64,000 nucleotides of DNA from Spongiactinospora rosea (GTDB lineage: Bacteria; Actinomycetota; Actinomycetes; Streptosporangiales; Streptosporangiaceae), in the NCBI RefSeq assembly GCF_003315795.1, contig NZ_QMEY01000013.1:185331-249330 (forward strand), in the 5' to 3' direction. The notes beneath the pieces were generated by a model that made no database searches, was not told the origin of the DNA, and was given only the letters and a program-made list of their open reading frames with translations. Made by a program: the position numbers and the translations under genes. This document shows, piece by piece, positions 1 through 9,744 of this stretch. Numbering within the stretch: the stretch's first letter is position 1; every line of letters starts with the position of its first letter.

Positions 1-2327
<2,327 letters not shown>

Positions 2328-2377
2328 GTCTCGAAGGGTAGCGAGTCGCCGCGCGCGGCCGGAGACCGGTCTCACCA

Positions 2378-2393
2378 ATTGGACTAGACCACT
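2378..2393. promoter_or_regulatory. Candidate DasR (dre) operator upstream of ppc
   Basis: The 16-mer ATTGGACTAGACCACT matches 14 of 16 positions of the published DasR-responsive element ACTGGTCTAGACCACT, including the TGG...CTAGACCA core. It sits in the 70-nt gap between the ppc start and the ABC permease stop, so ppc is the only gene it can plausibly control. A second perfect palindrome, GAGACCGGTCTC (2362-2373), lies between it and ppc. DasR is the GntR-family repressor of N-acetylglucosamine genes in actinomycetes. Binding here is inferred from sequence only. Confidence 0.55.
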
Positions 2394-2397
2394 TGTT

Positions 2398-4020
2398 CTA
2401 CGTAGGTCGGGACACGGCGGACAGAATCTCCGGGAAACGCGCGTACCCGATGTGCCCGGCCACCCGGCGGCCCGCCCAGGCGATGAGCAGCCCGTACGGC
2501 AGCGCGGCCAGGCTCACCCACGGCAGGCCCACCACCACGGGCAGCACGACCGGCAGCGCCACCACACTGGAGACGATCATGGCCAGCAGGGCGGACGCGA
2601 ACGCCACCCCGCCCTGGCCGGGGGCGGCGCCGGTGAAGGCGTTCAGGCGTTCGGGGGCGGTGTAGGGGTAGACCACGCTGATGACCGCGCCCACGCCGAG
2701 CGCGACGGCGAACAGGCCCCAGGCGGTCAGCATGGCGGGCAGCGCCCAGATCGGCGTGCCGGACAGGACGCCGGTCACGATGGACACGAGCGCGATCAGC
2801 GGCCCGGCCAGCAGGGCGACCGCGAGGTGGCGTCCGGCGAGGTCGGCGCGCAGCGCCCGGCCGGAGCCGTAGACGACGGCGTTCATCCACAGCGCGCGGC
2901 CGTCCAGGGCGAAGGCGTTGGCCGACTGCATGCCCATCACCAGCGCGCCCAGGCAGGCCGGGCCGACGGCGGTGGCGAGTGTGCTGGGGAGTCCGCTGTC
3001 CTGGGTCAGGGAGTAGGAGATGACGCCGCTGACCATGATCGCGGCGAGCCAGGCGATCCGGCCTCGCGGGTCCCTGCGGGCGTACTTGAGGTCCTTGGCC
3101 ACCACGGCGGCCACCGGCCCGTCGGGGAGCAGCCCCGCCACCCCGCGCGACCTGCGCACCTTGGTGCCGCCCGCCTGTGTGGAGGCGTCGGTGGTGACCA
3201 GGGCGCGGCGCAGCGCGAGCGTCCACAGCCACCCGACCAGCGCGACCAGTACGGCGAGCACCGCCACCTCGGCCAGGCCCGCCGCGCCGCCGTCGGCGAT
3301 GGCGTGCGCGGCCATGCCCGAGGGCGTCCAGCGCATCATCGCCGCGACGGTGCCGATCAGCACCTCCGGGTCGGCGGAGAGGCCCTTGTTGAGCATCAGG
3401 TTGGGGATCTGGAGGGCCAGTACGACCAGGATCGCCGACACCGCCAGCAGGTCCCGGCCCCGCCTGCTGCGCAGCACCCCGGACAGGCCCGTGGTGATCG
3501 CCCGCGAGGTGACCAGGCACAGCGCGAACAGCACCAGCACGGCGACGACGCCGAGCACGGCCCCCTGCGCGGACCTGGCCGCGCCCGCGACCGCCCCCAG
3601 CATGACGATCAGGCCGGCCAGCGGCCACGCCCCGGTGGCCGAGGCGGCGAACAGCCCGGCGGTCAGGGGGCCGCTGCGTACGGGGAACAGGGCGAGCTTG
3701 GCGGGGTCGAGGGTGTCGTCCACGCCGAACAGCAGGAGCGGCACCACGGCCCAGCTCAGAAAGATGAGGGTGAACGCGATGATGGCGACGTCGCGCGCCA
3801 TGTCGGGTGTCGCGAAGCGGAGCAGCGACATCATGAAGAACCCGCCGGCGGCGACGATGAGCGCGATGGCGGCGGTGAACGCGAATCCGAGCTGCCTGGC
3901 GAGGTCACCGCGCAGGTTGCCGCCGATGAGCCGGAGCTTGAGGCGTACGAACAGCCCTATCGTGGCCTTGGCCGTCAGTCCCCTGGTGGGTTTCGTTACG
4001 ACCGCGCCGCTCCCAGCCAT
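2398..4020 (-). CDS. ABC exporter permease, multi-spanning
   Basis: A 540-aa integral membrane protein with about a dozen hydrophobic segments spread over its length. It resembles the large permeases of actinomycete ABC-2-like exporters. Its ATG at 4020 lies inside the end of the ATPase gene (25-nt overlap) and is preceded by a GGAGGA Shine-Dalgarno about 10 nt upstream, so the two are translationally coupled. It presumably forms the membrane channel for the ATPase encoded just upstream. The substrate cannot be read from the sequence; drug, lipid or peptide export are all possible. Confidence 0.85.
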   Translation of the reverse strand: MAGSGAVVTKPTRGLTAKATIGLFVRLKLRLIGGNLRGDLARQLGFAFTAAIALIVAAGGFFMMSLLRFATPDMARDVAIIAFTLIFLSWAVVPLLLFGVDDTLDPAKLALFPVRSGPLTAGLFAASATGAWPLAGLIVMLGAVAGAARSAQGAVLGVVAVLVLFALCLVTSRAITTGLSGVLRSRRGRDLLAVSAILVVLALQIPNLMLNKGLSADPEVLIGTVAAMMRWTPSGMAAHAIADGGAAGLAEVAVLAVLVALVGWLWTLALRRALVTTDASTQAGGTKVRRSRGVAGLLPDGPVAAVVAKDLKYARRDPRGRIAWLAAIMVSGVISYSLTQDSGLPSTLATAVGPACLGALVMGMQSANAFALDGRALWMNAVVYGSGRALRADLAGRHLAVALLAGPLIALVSIVTGVLSGTPIWALPAMLTAWGLFAVALGVGAVISVVYPYTAPERLNAFTGAAPGQGGVAFASALLAMIVSSVVALPVVLPVVVGLPWVSLAALPYGLLIAWAGRRVAGHIGYARFPEILSAVSRPT

Positions 4021-4766
4021 GAAAGCCCGTCCTCCTCTCCGCCGCCGTTACGCACCCCGACCAGGTCCAGGAACGCCTGGTTCAGCCCGCGCTCCCCGCG
4101 TACCTCTGCCAGCGGCCCCTGCGCCACGATCCGGCCCCGGTTCATCACCGACACCCAGTCACAGAGGCGTTCCACCAGATCCATGACGTGGCTGGAGAAC
4201 ACCACGGTCGAGCCGGAGGCCGTGTACCGGCGCAGCACCTCGACGAGGGTGTTCGCGCTCACCGGATCGACGCCCTCGAACGGCTCGTCCAGGAACAGCA
4301 CGGCCGGATTGTGCAGCAGCGCGGCGGCCAGGCCGATCTTCTTCCGCATGCCGGTCGAGTAGTCCACGACCAGCTTGTCCGCCGCCTCGGTCAGATCCAT
4401 GACCTTGAGCAGTTCCCCGGCCCGCCGCTCCACCTCGGCCTTGGGAATGCCGCGAAGCTGGCCGTTGTAGGACAACAACTCCCGCCCGGACAACCGCTCG
4501 AACAACCGCAACCCCTCGGGCAGCACACCGATACCGGCCTTGACCACCACGGGGTCCTGCCACACATCCACCCCGTCGACCAGAACGACCCCGCCGTCCG
4601 GCCGCAACAGCCCCGTGATCATGCTGAGCGTCGTCGTCTTCCCGGCCCCATTGGGCCCGACCAGCCCCGCGAAACTCCCCTTGGGCACCACCAGATCCAC
4701 CCCACCGACGGCGACCTGTTCCCCGAAACGCTTGAAAAGCCCCTGCGTGCGCACCGAATCGGCCAT
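3996..4766 (-). CDS. ABC transporter ATP-binding protein
   Basis: Nucleotide-binding subunit of an ABC exporter, about 256 aa. Walker A GPNGAGKTTT lies near residue 40, the signature is the degenerate STGMRKKIGLAAAL near 140, Walker B AVLFLDEPFEGVDP near 160, and the H-loop histidine is in VVFSSHVMD. The ATG at 4766 is preferred; a GTG at 4775 is an alternative. The gene overlaps the permease by 25 nt as one operon. The C-terminus carries no extra domain, which fits a simple two-gene exporter. Substrate unknown. Confidence 0.9.
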   Translation of the reverse strand: MADSVRTQGLFKRFGEQVAVGGVDLVVPKGSFAGLVGPNGAGKTTTLSMITGLLRPDGGVVLVDGVDVWQDPVVVKAGIGVLPEGLRLFERLSGRELLSYNGQLRGIPKAEVERRAGELLKVMDLTEAADKLVVDYSTGMRKKIGLAAALLHNPAVLFLDEPFEGVDPVSANTLVEVLRRYTASGSTVVFSSHVMDLVERLCDWVSVMNRGRIVAQGPLAEVRGERGLNQAFLDLVGVRNGGGEEDGLSWLGAARS

Positions 4767-4900
4767 ATGCCCCACTCTGCCAGATCAATCACCCACCATC
4801 CCAGGTAAAGCCACCCACCTGACAGGGACCCGCTGAAGTACTCTGGAGCCGTGCCGGACCGCGCCGGTCGGTGGACGGGCCGGTATGGAGAGGAGGCATC

Positions 4901-5245
4901 ATGAGCGCGCAGCCGTACGACTTCCGGCCGACAGGGCTGCTGCCGGAGAAGAGCCTGCGTGCCATCCGTGCCGCTCTTACCGTGCCGCAGGATCTGGAGG
5001 CTTTCGACTCGGGCCTGCGCGTCGTGCTGGCCGAAGTACGGGTTCAACTCGACGCGGCTCGCCTGGCCGAGTTCATCGACACCTGGTGGCTGATCGCATG
5101 CGACTCGGTCAAGGACCCTCAGGGGCGTAGAGAGATGCACGAGCGGGCCGCCCACGCCACAGCCGCCGCCGCTCGCGGGGAGCCGTTGCCCAGGGGAGAC
5201 AAGACCTGGGAACAACTCCTTGCCGCACGCGGTGTCCAGCTCTGA
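4901..5245 (+). CDS. DUF6247-like small protein, possible antitoxin
   Basis: A 114-aa acidic, helical protein resembling the actinomycete DUF6247 family. The ATG at 4901 is preceded by a good GAGAGGAGG ribosome site; upstream in-frame codons lack one. It is followed after 18 nt by an 82-aa ParE-like gene, so the two look like an antitoxin-toxin operon. This role is inference: no DNA-binding motif is obvious, and the family function is not established to my knowledge. Confidence 0.6.
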   Translation: MSAQPYDFRPTGLLPEKSLRAIRAALTVPQDLEAFDSGLRVVLAEVRVQLDAARLAEFIDTWWLIACDSVKDPQGRREMHERAAHATAAAARGEPLPRGDKTWEQLLAARGVQL

Positions 5246-5263
5246 ACCTCAGACTGGCCATCG

Positions 5264-5512
5264 ATGTACTCCACCGTGCAGCCTGATCCCATCGCTCAGG
5301 AGCAGATACTCGCGCTGCCGGACGATGCACTCATTTACTTGTCCGATGCTTTCAAGCTCCTCCAACTCGCGCCGTGGGCCGGAGATCCGTTCGATCCGGC
5401 CAACCCCGAAGGCAACCTGCGGACCTTGAAGTTCGGGGGGCGCGGGCTGATGACCTATTTGGTGCTGGAGCCCCAGCGCGAGGTGTACATAACGCGCGTG
5501 CAGTGGATCTGA
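5264..5512 (+). CDS. RelE/ParE-like small protein, possible toxin
   Basis: An 82-aa protein whose layout matches short ParE/RelE-like proteins: an N-terminal helical half with LPDDALIYLSDAFKLLQL, a central ending in LRTLKFGGRGLMTYLVLE, and a terminal strand EVYITRVQWI. In RelE/ParE toxins the C-terminal beta strands carry the functional surface. It lies 18 nt downstream of the DUF6247-like gene, as expected for the second gene of a type II toxin-antitoxin operon. Catalytic residues cannot be assigned, so toxicity is a hypothesis. Confidence 0.5.
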   Translation: MYSTVQPDPIAQEQILALPDDALIYLSDAFKLLQLAPWAGDPFDPANPEGNLRTLKFGGRGLMTYLVLEPQREVYITRVQWI

Positions 5513-5534
5513 CTCTAGGAAGCCCTTCGGGATC

Positions 5535-5789
5535 ATGAACCGATATCTGCTCGTCTATCACCGTCGCGAGGGGCGCGTCCTGAGTGTGCGGGCGTTTCTC
5601 GACTCGCATGAGGCGTTGCGGGACCGCTTCGCCGTAGAGCGGGAACACGCCGGCGATCCTCATATCGAGGTCGTGGTGCTCGGCGCTCGCTCACTTGAGG
5701 ATTTGCGGCGTACGCATGCCCGGTACTTCAAGACCGTGGCAGAGCTGGCGACGGGCGCTATCGCTCGGTGTGAGTGGCGAGGTTGGTGA
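5535..5789 (+). CDS. Small hypothetical protein
   Basis: An 84-aa protein beginning MNRYLLVYHRREGRVLS, with an alpha/beta look and no recognised family motif. It follows the possible toxin gene by 22 nt in the same direction and may be a third operon member. Its 3' end overlaps the convergent SRPBCC gene by 32 nt. No strong ribosome site precedes the ATG. Function unknown. Confidence 0.5.
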   Translation: MNRYLLVYHRREGRVLSVRAFLDSHEALRDRFAVEREHAGDPHIEVVVLGARSLEDLRRTHARYFKTVAELATGAIARCEWRGW

Positions 5790-6222
5790 GGGATGAAGCC
5801 AGGCCCTCGGCGTGGGCTTCGGCGGGGATGCCGTCGGGGACGTTCTCGGCGATGATGTCGATGCGGGTGTGGTCGTCGCCGTTGTCGGTGATCGACCAGG
5901 TCATGAGCATGGTGCCGGAGTACGTGGGGTCGTCGGAGACGAAGTCGATCGCCTGGACGACCCGCTCACCGGGGACGATGTCCACGAATCGGGCCTCCAC
6001 GATGTCGGAGTCGGCGGTGGCCTTGCCCGGGGCGTCCGAGGGATCGGCGTAGGTCAGGACCATCCGGTAGGAGCCGCCCGGGCGGGGGTCGAAGCGCTCG
6101 AACCTGCCGGTCATTCCGCTCGGTGGCAGCCAGGCGGCAAGTGCGTCGGGATCGATGAGAGCGGCCCAAACGCGCTCAAGCGGGGCGGCGATCAGCTTCG
6201 AGGCCCTGTCGGTACGTGGCAT
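5758..6222 (-). CDS. SRPBCC (AHSA1-like) domain protein
   Basis: A 154-aa single-domain START/SRPBCC protein of the AHSA1 type, a fold that binds hydrophobic ligands in a cavity. The N-terminus has the family pattern I-x-A-P-x-x-x-V-W-x-A-L-x-D, followed by LAAWLPPSGMTG and GGSYRMVLTY; the middle has ARFVDIVPGERVV. It is monocistronic, convergent with the preceding small gene, and shares a 216-nt intergenic region with the lectin gene. Its ligand is unknown. Confidence 0.85.
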   Translation of the reverse strand: MPRTDRASKLIAAPLERVWAALIDPDALAAWLPPSGMTGRFERFDPRPGGSYRMVLTYADPSDAPGKATADSDIVEARFVDIVPGERVVQAIDFVSDDPTYSGTMLMTWSITDNGDDHTRIDIIAENVPDGIPAEAHAEGLASSLTNLATHTER

Positions 6223-6288
6223 CGTGTGACGCTATCACCCGGCGGGCTATTGCGCGGAATTCTGATTTCGCGTGCGGCTATCGAGAAA

Positions 6289-6300
6289 ATAGCGCGCTAT
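6289..6300. promoter_or_regulatory. Perfect 12-nt palindrome in the SRPBCC/lectin intergenic region
   Basis: ATAGCGCGCTAT is a perfect palindrome in the non-coding stretch 6223-6438, which separates the divergent SRPBCC and ricin-lectin genes. This stretch is locally AT-richer than the genes and must hold both promoters. The palindrome could be an operator, but no family is suggested by its sequence. Confidence 0.3.
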
Positions 6301-6438
6301 AGATCAGCGTCAAGACCTTGCGGCAATTCATCCCGTTTTTGAGTGATGTTCAACTATACGCATGGAATGCATCTGGATCAGCGAGTTGCGGCTATATACG
6401 CTCACGGCGACACGACGTTGCCTAGAAAGGCCATACCG

Positions 6439-6942
6439 GTGACACCAAAGACTCTCAGCAGACTACTCGCCGTCCTCGTTGTCATGCTATCCACGGTATC
6501 CCTGACGACCGTCCCGGCGCACGCGGCACCCGGCGGCTGGGTGCACCTTCAGCACTTCGGGCCCACTTCCAATCCGTGCTGCGACGGGCGATACCTTCAA
6601 ATATGGAAGGTCGGAGCCGGCTTCACCTACGAGTCCAGCTCGCGGCGTTTCCAGTTCATCAACAAGGGCAACGGCTACGAGATCGTTCAGGACGACCCCG
6701 TATGGACCTGCCTCGACGGCAACAACTCGGGCGGCGCTTACGGTCACGCCTGCAACAGCGGAAACTACCAGCGGTGGGACGTCATCTCGGCCGGTACTCG
6801 TTACAGCTTCGATGCCTCCAGGTATGTCGAGGTGTTCCGCCTCCGCAATCGACAGACCGGCGCATGCCTCGATGGCAACGGCAGAAGAGTCTATTCGGGT
6901 GGCTGCAACGGCGGCGACTACCAGCTCTGGGGCGGGTGGTAG
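6439..6942 (+). CDS. Secreted ricin-type beta-trefoil lectin (no catalytic domain)
   Basis: A 167-aa exported protein. The GTG at 6439 is chosen because AGAAAGG lies just upstream and a typical signal peptide follows (a basic MTPKTLSR start, a hydrophobic core, cleavage near AHA-APG at about residues 30-33). The mature part is one ricin-B domain with repeats ending FQF, QRW and YQLW, and paired cysteines (CLDG ... ACNSG, CLDG ... GCNG). Ricin-B domains bind sugars and are usually attached to glycosidases; here the lectin stands alone. Role likely carbohydrate binding outside the cell. Confidence 0.85.
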   Translation: MTPKTLSRLLAVLVVMLSTVSLTTVPAHAAPGGWVHLQHFGPTSNPCCDGRYLQIWKVGAGFTYESSSRRFQFINKGNGYEIVQDDPVWTCLDGNNSGGAYGHACNSGNYQRWDVISAGTRYSFDASRYVEVFRLRNRQTGACLDGNGRRVYSGGCNGGDYQLWGGW

Positions 6943-7053
6943 GCCGTAACCCGGTGATTGCACGGTAAACGGTGACACCCGGGCGGCTCGACGGTCCCCG
7001 ACCATCCACCTGCTGGATGCGCAGACCGCCGACCGCCCGGCCCTATTGGAGGA

Positions 7054-7284
7054 CTAGGGCAGCTCGAATTCGCCGTTCTTGGCACCATCCAGGAAGCAGG
7101 CCCACTCGTGCGGCGTGAAGACCAGCGGAGCGCGCTCAGGATTCTTACTGTCACGGACGGCGACCACGCCAGCGATGTTCGTGGCGACCTCAACGCATCC
7201 GCTGGTCGCCTGGTCGGTAGACATCTTCGCCTTACGCCAAGCGGCATGACTTAGGTCAGCACTGCTCAGATCTGCATGCTCCAT
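7054..7284 (-). CDS. DUF397 domain protein
   Basis: A 76-aa small protein with the DUF397 pattern: an early AAWRKAKMS segment, a central cysteine in SGCVEVA, then VVAVRDSKNPERAPLVF and a terminal EWACFLDG. Its ATG lies inside the end of the XRE-DUF5753 gene (19-nt overlap), so the two are co-translated. In Streptomyces such pairs act in developmental and antibiotic regulation, the small protein modulating the DNA-binding partner. This partner relation is family knowledge applied here. Confidence 0.88.
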   Translation of the reverse strand: MEHADLSSADLSHAAWRKAKMSTDQATSGCVEVATNIAGVVAVRDSKNPERAPLVFTPHEWACFLDGAKNGEFELP

Positions 7285-8117
7285 TTTTCGATCGCGTCCC
7301 TGATCACCTGTTGTGACTGCTTCTTGGGGTATGCGTGCGCCCGTATCGTGTCATAACGCTTCTGATGCTGGGCGACCACTAGGGAGTCAGTGACCACATG
7401 CCCGCCTCCCGTGGACTCCATCAGCACGGCACCAGGTCGGCCCGGAACCTCGGCCAGGGTAAAGGTTCCCACAAGGCCAGGGGCACAACCCGCCCACATA
7501 GGCACTATTTGTATCGTTATAGCCGGATTATGGGCTATCTCCAGCAGGTAGCGGAGTTGCTCCACGAGCACCGCCGCACCTCCGATCGGGCGATGCAGCA
7601 CCCCCTCGTCGATCAGATCCCAAACGGCGGGCGGTGGAACCCGGTCGAGGACCGCCTTACGCAGCATCCGTCCGTTGATCTGCTCTTCAATCCGCTCTGC
7701 GGCGGGCGGAGCCATAGGCGACGATGTGAAGATCTCCCGGGCGTATGCCTCTGTCTGGAACAGTCCCGGCACGAGAAGCGGTGCCCATGTCCGTAGGACG
7801 GTCGCGAACGGTTCGATCTCGTCCGCCCATTTCACCGACCATCGTGGCGACCGCGCCTCCCGCACTATCTGCTCGTAGATCGGGACGAACACGCGCCGTT
7901 CGGTCAGCCCGAAGAACTCGTCAAGCCGCTCGGCCTGGTTGCGCTGCGGTGTCCGCTTGCAGTTCTCCAAAGCACTGATCAAGGTCTGATCACACGAGAG
8001 CGCCCTCGCCACCTGATCCTGGGTCACGTTCCTCAACTGGCGGTATTTCCGCAGCTCAGCCGCAAAGGCAGCCTGAGCCGACGTGCGCGGGTCGAGGTTC
8101 GGCGAGTTGGCTGCCAT
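7266..8117 (-). CDS. XRE-family regulator with DUF5753 domain
   Basis: A 283-aa regulator. The N-terminal helix-turn-helix covers about residues 20-75 (LRNVTQDQVARALSCDQTLISALE), and the rest is the DUF5753 effector region with LVPGLFQTEAYAR and a conserved VLMES-like stretch. The ATG at 8117 follows a clear GGGAGG site. It forms an overlapping pair with DUF397 downstream. Its promoter lies in the 226-nt gap shared with the divergent ATPase gene, inside an imperfect inverted repeat (8155-8190) that is a good candidate autoregulatory operator. Confidence 0.92.
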   Translation of the reverse strand: MAANSPNLDPRTSAQAAFAAELRKYRQLRNVTQDQVARALSCDQTLISALENCKRTPQRNQAERLDEFFGLTERRVFVPIYEQIVREARSPRWSVKWADEIEPFATVLRTWAPLLVPGLFQTEAYAREIFTSSPMAPPAAERIEEQINGRMLRKAVLDRVPPPAVWDLIDEGVLHRPIGGAAVLVEQLRYLLEIAHNPAITIQIVPMWAGCAPGLVGTFTLAEVPGRPGAVLMESTGGGHVVTDSLVVAQHQKRYDTIRAHAYPKKQSQQVIRDAIEKWSMQI

Positions 8118-8154
8118 CCTGCCTCCCAGGACTGGTTAGGTGACTCAGGGCAGA

Positions 8155-8190
8155 GATACGACAAATTAGTACGTCCGCTTTTGTCATATC
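8155..8190. promoter_or_regulatory. Imperfect 11-14-11 inverted repeat at the XRE gene promoter
   Basis: GATACGACAAA (8155-8165) and TTTGTCATATC (8180-8190) are inverted copies with one mismatch around a 14-nt spacer. On the minus strand the element reads GACAAAAGCGGACGTACTAAT toward the XRE gene, whose start is about 48 nt further on. A near copy of that sequence faces the ATPase gene on the other side of the gap. TACTAAT would serve as the -10 region. Confidence 0.55.
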
Positions 8191-8308
8191 TGTCGTTCAG
8201 CGTCACCTGGTGTCAAGTAATATCGATCCCCATCGTACGGGAGTACGGGCAATCTGATCGGGCAACGTGCATTTTCTGGCCGACCGCAATTGCACCAAGC
8301 CGGACATT

Positions 8309-8331
8309 GACACAAAAGCCGACATACTAAT
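8309..8331 (+). promoter_or_regulatory. Second copy of the shared promoter element, facing the ATPase gene
   Basis: GACACAAAAGCCGACATACTAAT repeats the minus-strand element GACAAAAGCGGACGTACTAAT found at 8165-8185 with one inserted base and two changes. The ATPase start codon (ATG 8344) begins only 13 nt after TACTAAT, so this transcript may be leaderless. Placement at both divergent promoters argues for joint control by one factor, most simply the XRE protein encoded alongside. Confidence 0.5.
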
Positions 8332-8343
8332 CCTGGATTGCCC

Positions 8344-8823
8344 ATGCCCAGCCCGACAGAATCCCCGATACTCCGCCACGACGCCCTTACCCTTATCGCT
8401 CTCCCCAATTCCATTCATATCGGGCGCACGTACGCGACGGCCGTTCTGCGCGGCTGGGGCCACTTAGACGATGACTTCCTCGCCGACGCCCAACTCGTCG
8501 TCTCCGAACTCCTCACCAACGCCGTGGACGCCCTCGGATTCACCGACCCCCGTGTCGTCATCACCGCCCGCGCCGTCGTACGGATCTACCTGTCAGAGCT
8601 GAGCGACTGCGTCCTCATCGAGGTATGGGACCCGCACCCCCGCATCCCCCACCCGCGCGGCATGCCGCCCCCCGACGCCCTGCGCGGCCGTGGCCTGGAG
8701 ATCGTCCGGCACCTCACCCGGGACAGCGGATACAGCGTCCTCCCCGACGGCGCCCACGCAGGCGGAAAGATCGTCTTCGCCACGCTCCCCTTCCCTCAGG
8801 AAGAGCCGCCACGCGCCCCCTGA
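8344..8823 (+). CDS. RsbW-like ATP-binding protein (anti-sigma-type HATPase)
   Basis: A 159-aa GHKL ATPase of the short actinomycete type. The N-box ELLTNAVDAL lies near residue 57, the G1 box EVWDPHPR near 95 and the G2 region RGRGLEIV near 118. Relatives are serine kinases or anti-sigma factors acting on STAS or sigma partners. The ATG at 8344 is used; a TTG lies 6 nt before it. No Shine-Dalgarno is visible, and the putative -10 is so close that leaderless translation is likely. It is divergent from the XRE/DUF397 pair, a common actinomycete combination. Confidence 0.85.
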   Translation: MPSPTESPILRHDALTLIALPNSIHIGRTYATAVLRGWGHLDDDFLADAQLVVSELLTNAVDALGFTDPRVVITARAVVRIYLSELSDCVLIEVWDPHPRIPHPRGMPPPDALRGRGLEIVRHLTRDSGYSVLPDGAHAGGKIVFATLPFPQEEPPRAP

Positions 8824-8922
8824 CTCCCCGCCAGACGGCAGCCGACGAAAGGAGATCCACAGCTCGATAGCCCCACCTTCCCCTTATCCATAAATATCCA
8901 CCCACTACACGAAAGAAGGCAA

Positions 8923-9153
8923 GTGAGCCCCAACCTATACGCCCTTCCCTCCGCCAATGCCACTCTTGTACGGCTCTGCGGCGGGAACAACAATGAGGAC
9001 GGCGAAGGTGAAGCCTGCATGCTGATCGGCAGGATTCCCGGAACGTCCGACGCCTACCTCATCGCCGACAGTAAGAACCCGGCCGCCTCCCCCCTGCGGT
9101 TCACCGAAGCCGAACTGCGGGCCGCCGGTATCGACACCACCGCCGTGCGCTAA
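8923..9153 (+). CDS. DUF397-like small protein
   Basis: A 76-aa protein starting at GTG 8923 after GAAAGAAGG. Its C-terminal half (YLIADSKNPAASPLRFT followed by EAELRAAG) follows the same pattern as the neighbouring DUF397 protein (VAVRDSKNPERAPLVFT followed by EW), with the terminal tryptophan replaced. It has a single cysteine pair region (LCGGNNN ... EACM). It lies downstream of the HATPase gene and could be a second modulator for the XRE regulator across the gap. The family call rests on this pattern alone. Confidence 0.6.
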   Translation: MSPNLYALPSANATLVRLCGGNNNEDGEGEACMLIGRIPGTSDAYLIADSKNPAASPLRFTEAELRAAGIDTTAVR

Positions 9154-9218
9154 GCGGCCTTCCCGACGCCCCCGCTTGTGATAGTTACTGCGGGGGCGTC
9201 ATCAGCATGAGGAACCCA

Positions 9219-9671
9219 ATGCCAAACGTAGATCACTTCCATGCGTACCAGTGGATCGGCCAGCGCGTCACCCTGGACAAAATGGATGGATTGCGGAGTA
9301 CCCCCCTCGATCTCGGCAATCCCGAATTCCGCAGCGCGGCCTGCCCGCCGTTCCGTATGTGCGACTACCTGCTCAAAGCCCCCGCCCAGATCCGAAAGAC
9401 CGCCCACACCGTGGACGAGGCGGTCACCTGGCTCGCCGAACGCTTCGACGAACTCGCCCCCGCGTTCGCCTCCAAGGAGAGCATGGGGCCACTGGCCGAC
9501 CGCGCATACCTGCTCACCGCCGCCTCCGCCCACCTGGCCGAGGCCGACAGCGTTTGCTGGGGCTTCTGGCTCACAGCAGAGCGCTACAGCACCATCGCCG
9601 TCGTCCACTGCCCCGATTTTCATGCTCCCGGCTACAATTGCCCAATTGGCCGGAAGCGACGAAGTTCGTGA
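9219..9671 (+). CDS. Hypothetical protein upstream of the NACHT genes
   Basis: A 150-aa soluble, mostly helical protein. The ATG at 9219 is preferred over 9207 because GAGGAA sits 4 nt before it. No family is recognised: the N-terminus is MPNVDHFHAYQWIGQRVTL, the middle is helical (RKTAHTVDEAVTWLAERFDELAPAF split by charged residues), and four cysteines are scattered. It ends 73 nt before the first NACHT gene in the same direction, so it may belong to that locus. Confidence 0.55.
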   Translation: MPNVDHFHAYQWIGQRVTLDKMDGLRSTPLDLGNPEFRSAACPPFRMCDYLLKAPAQIRKTAHTVDEAVTWLAERFDELAPAFASKESMGPLADRAYLLTAASAHLAEADSVCWGFWLTAERYSTIAVVHCPDFHAPGYNCPIGRKRRSS

Positions 9672-9744
9672 AAGCAGAAAACTCGTCAATACGAGTCAGT
9701 GAAATAACGGCCCTCCCAGCCCGTGATCCGCCACCATATTGCAG

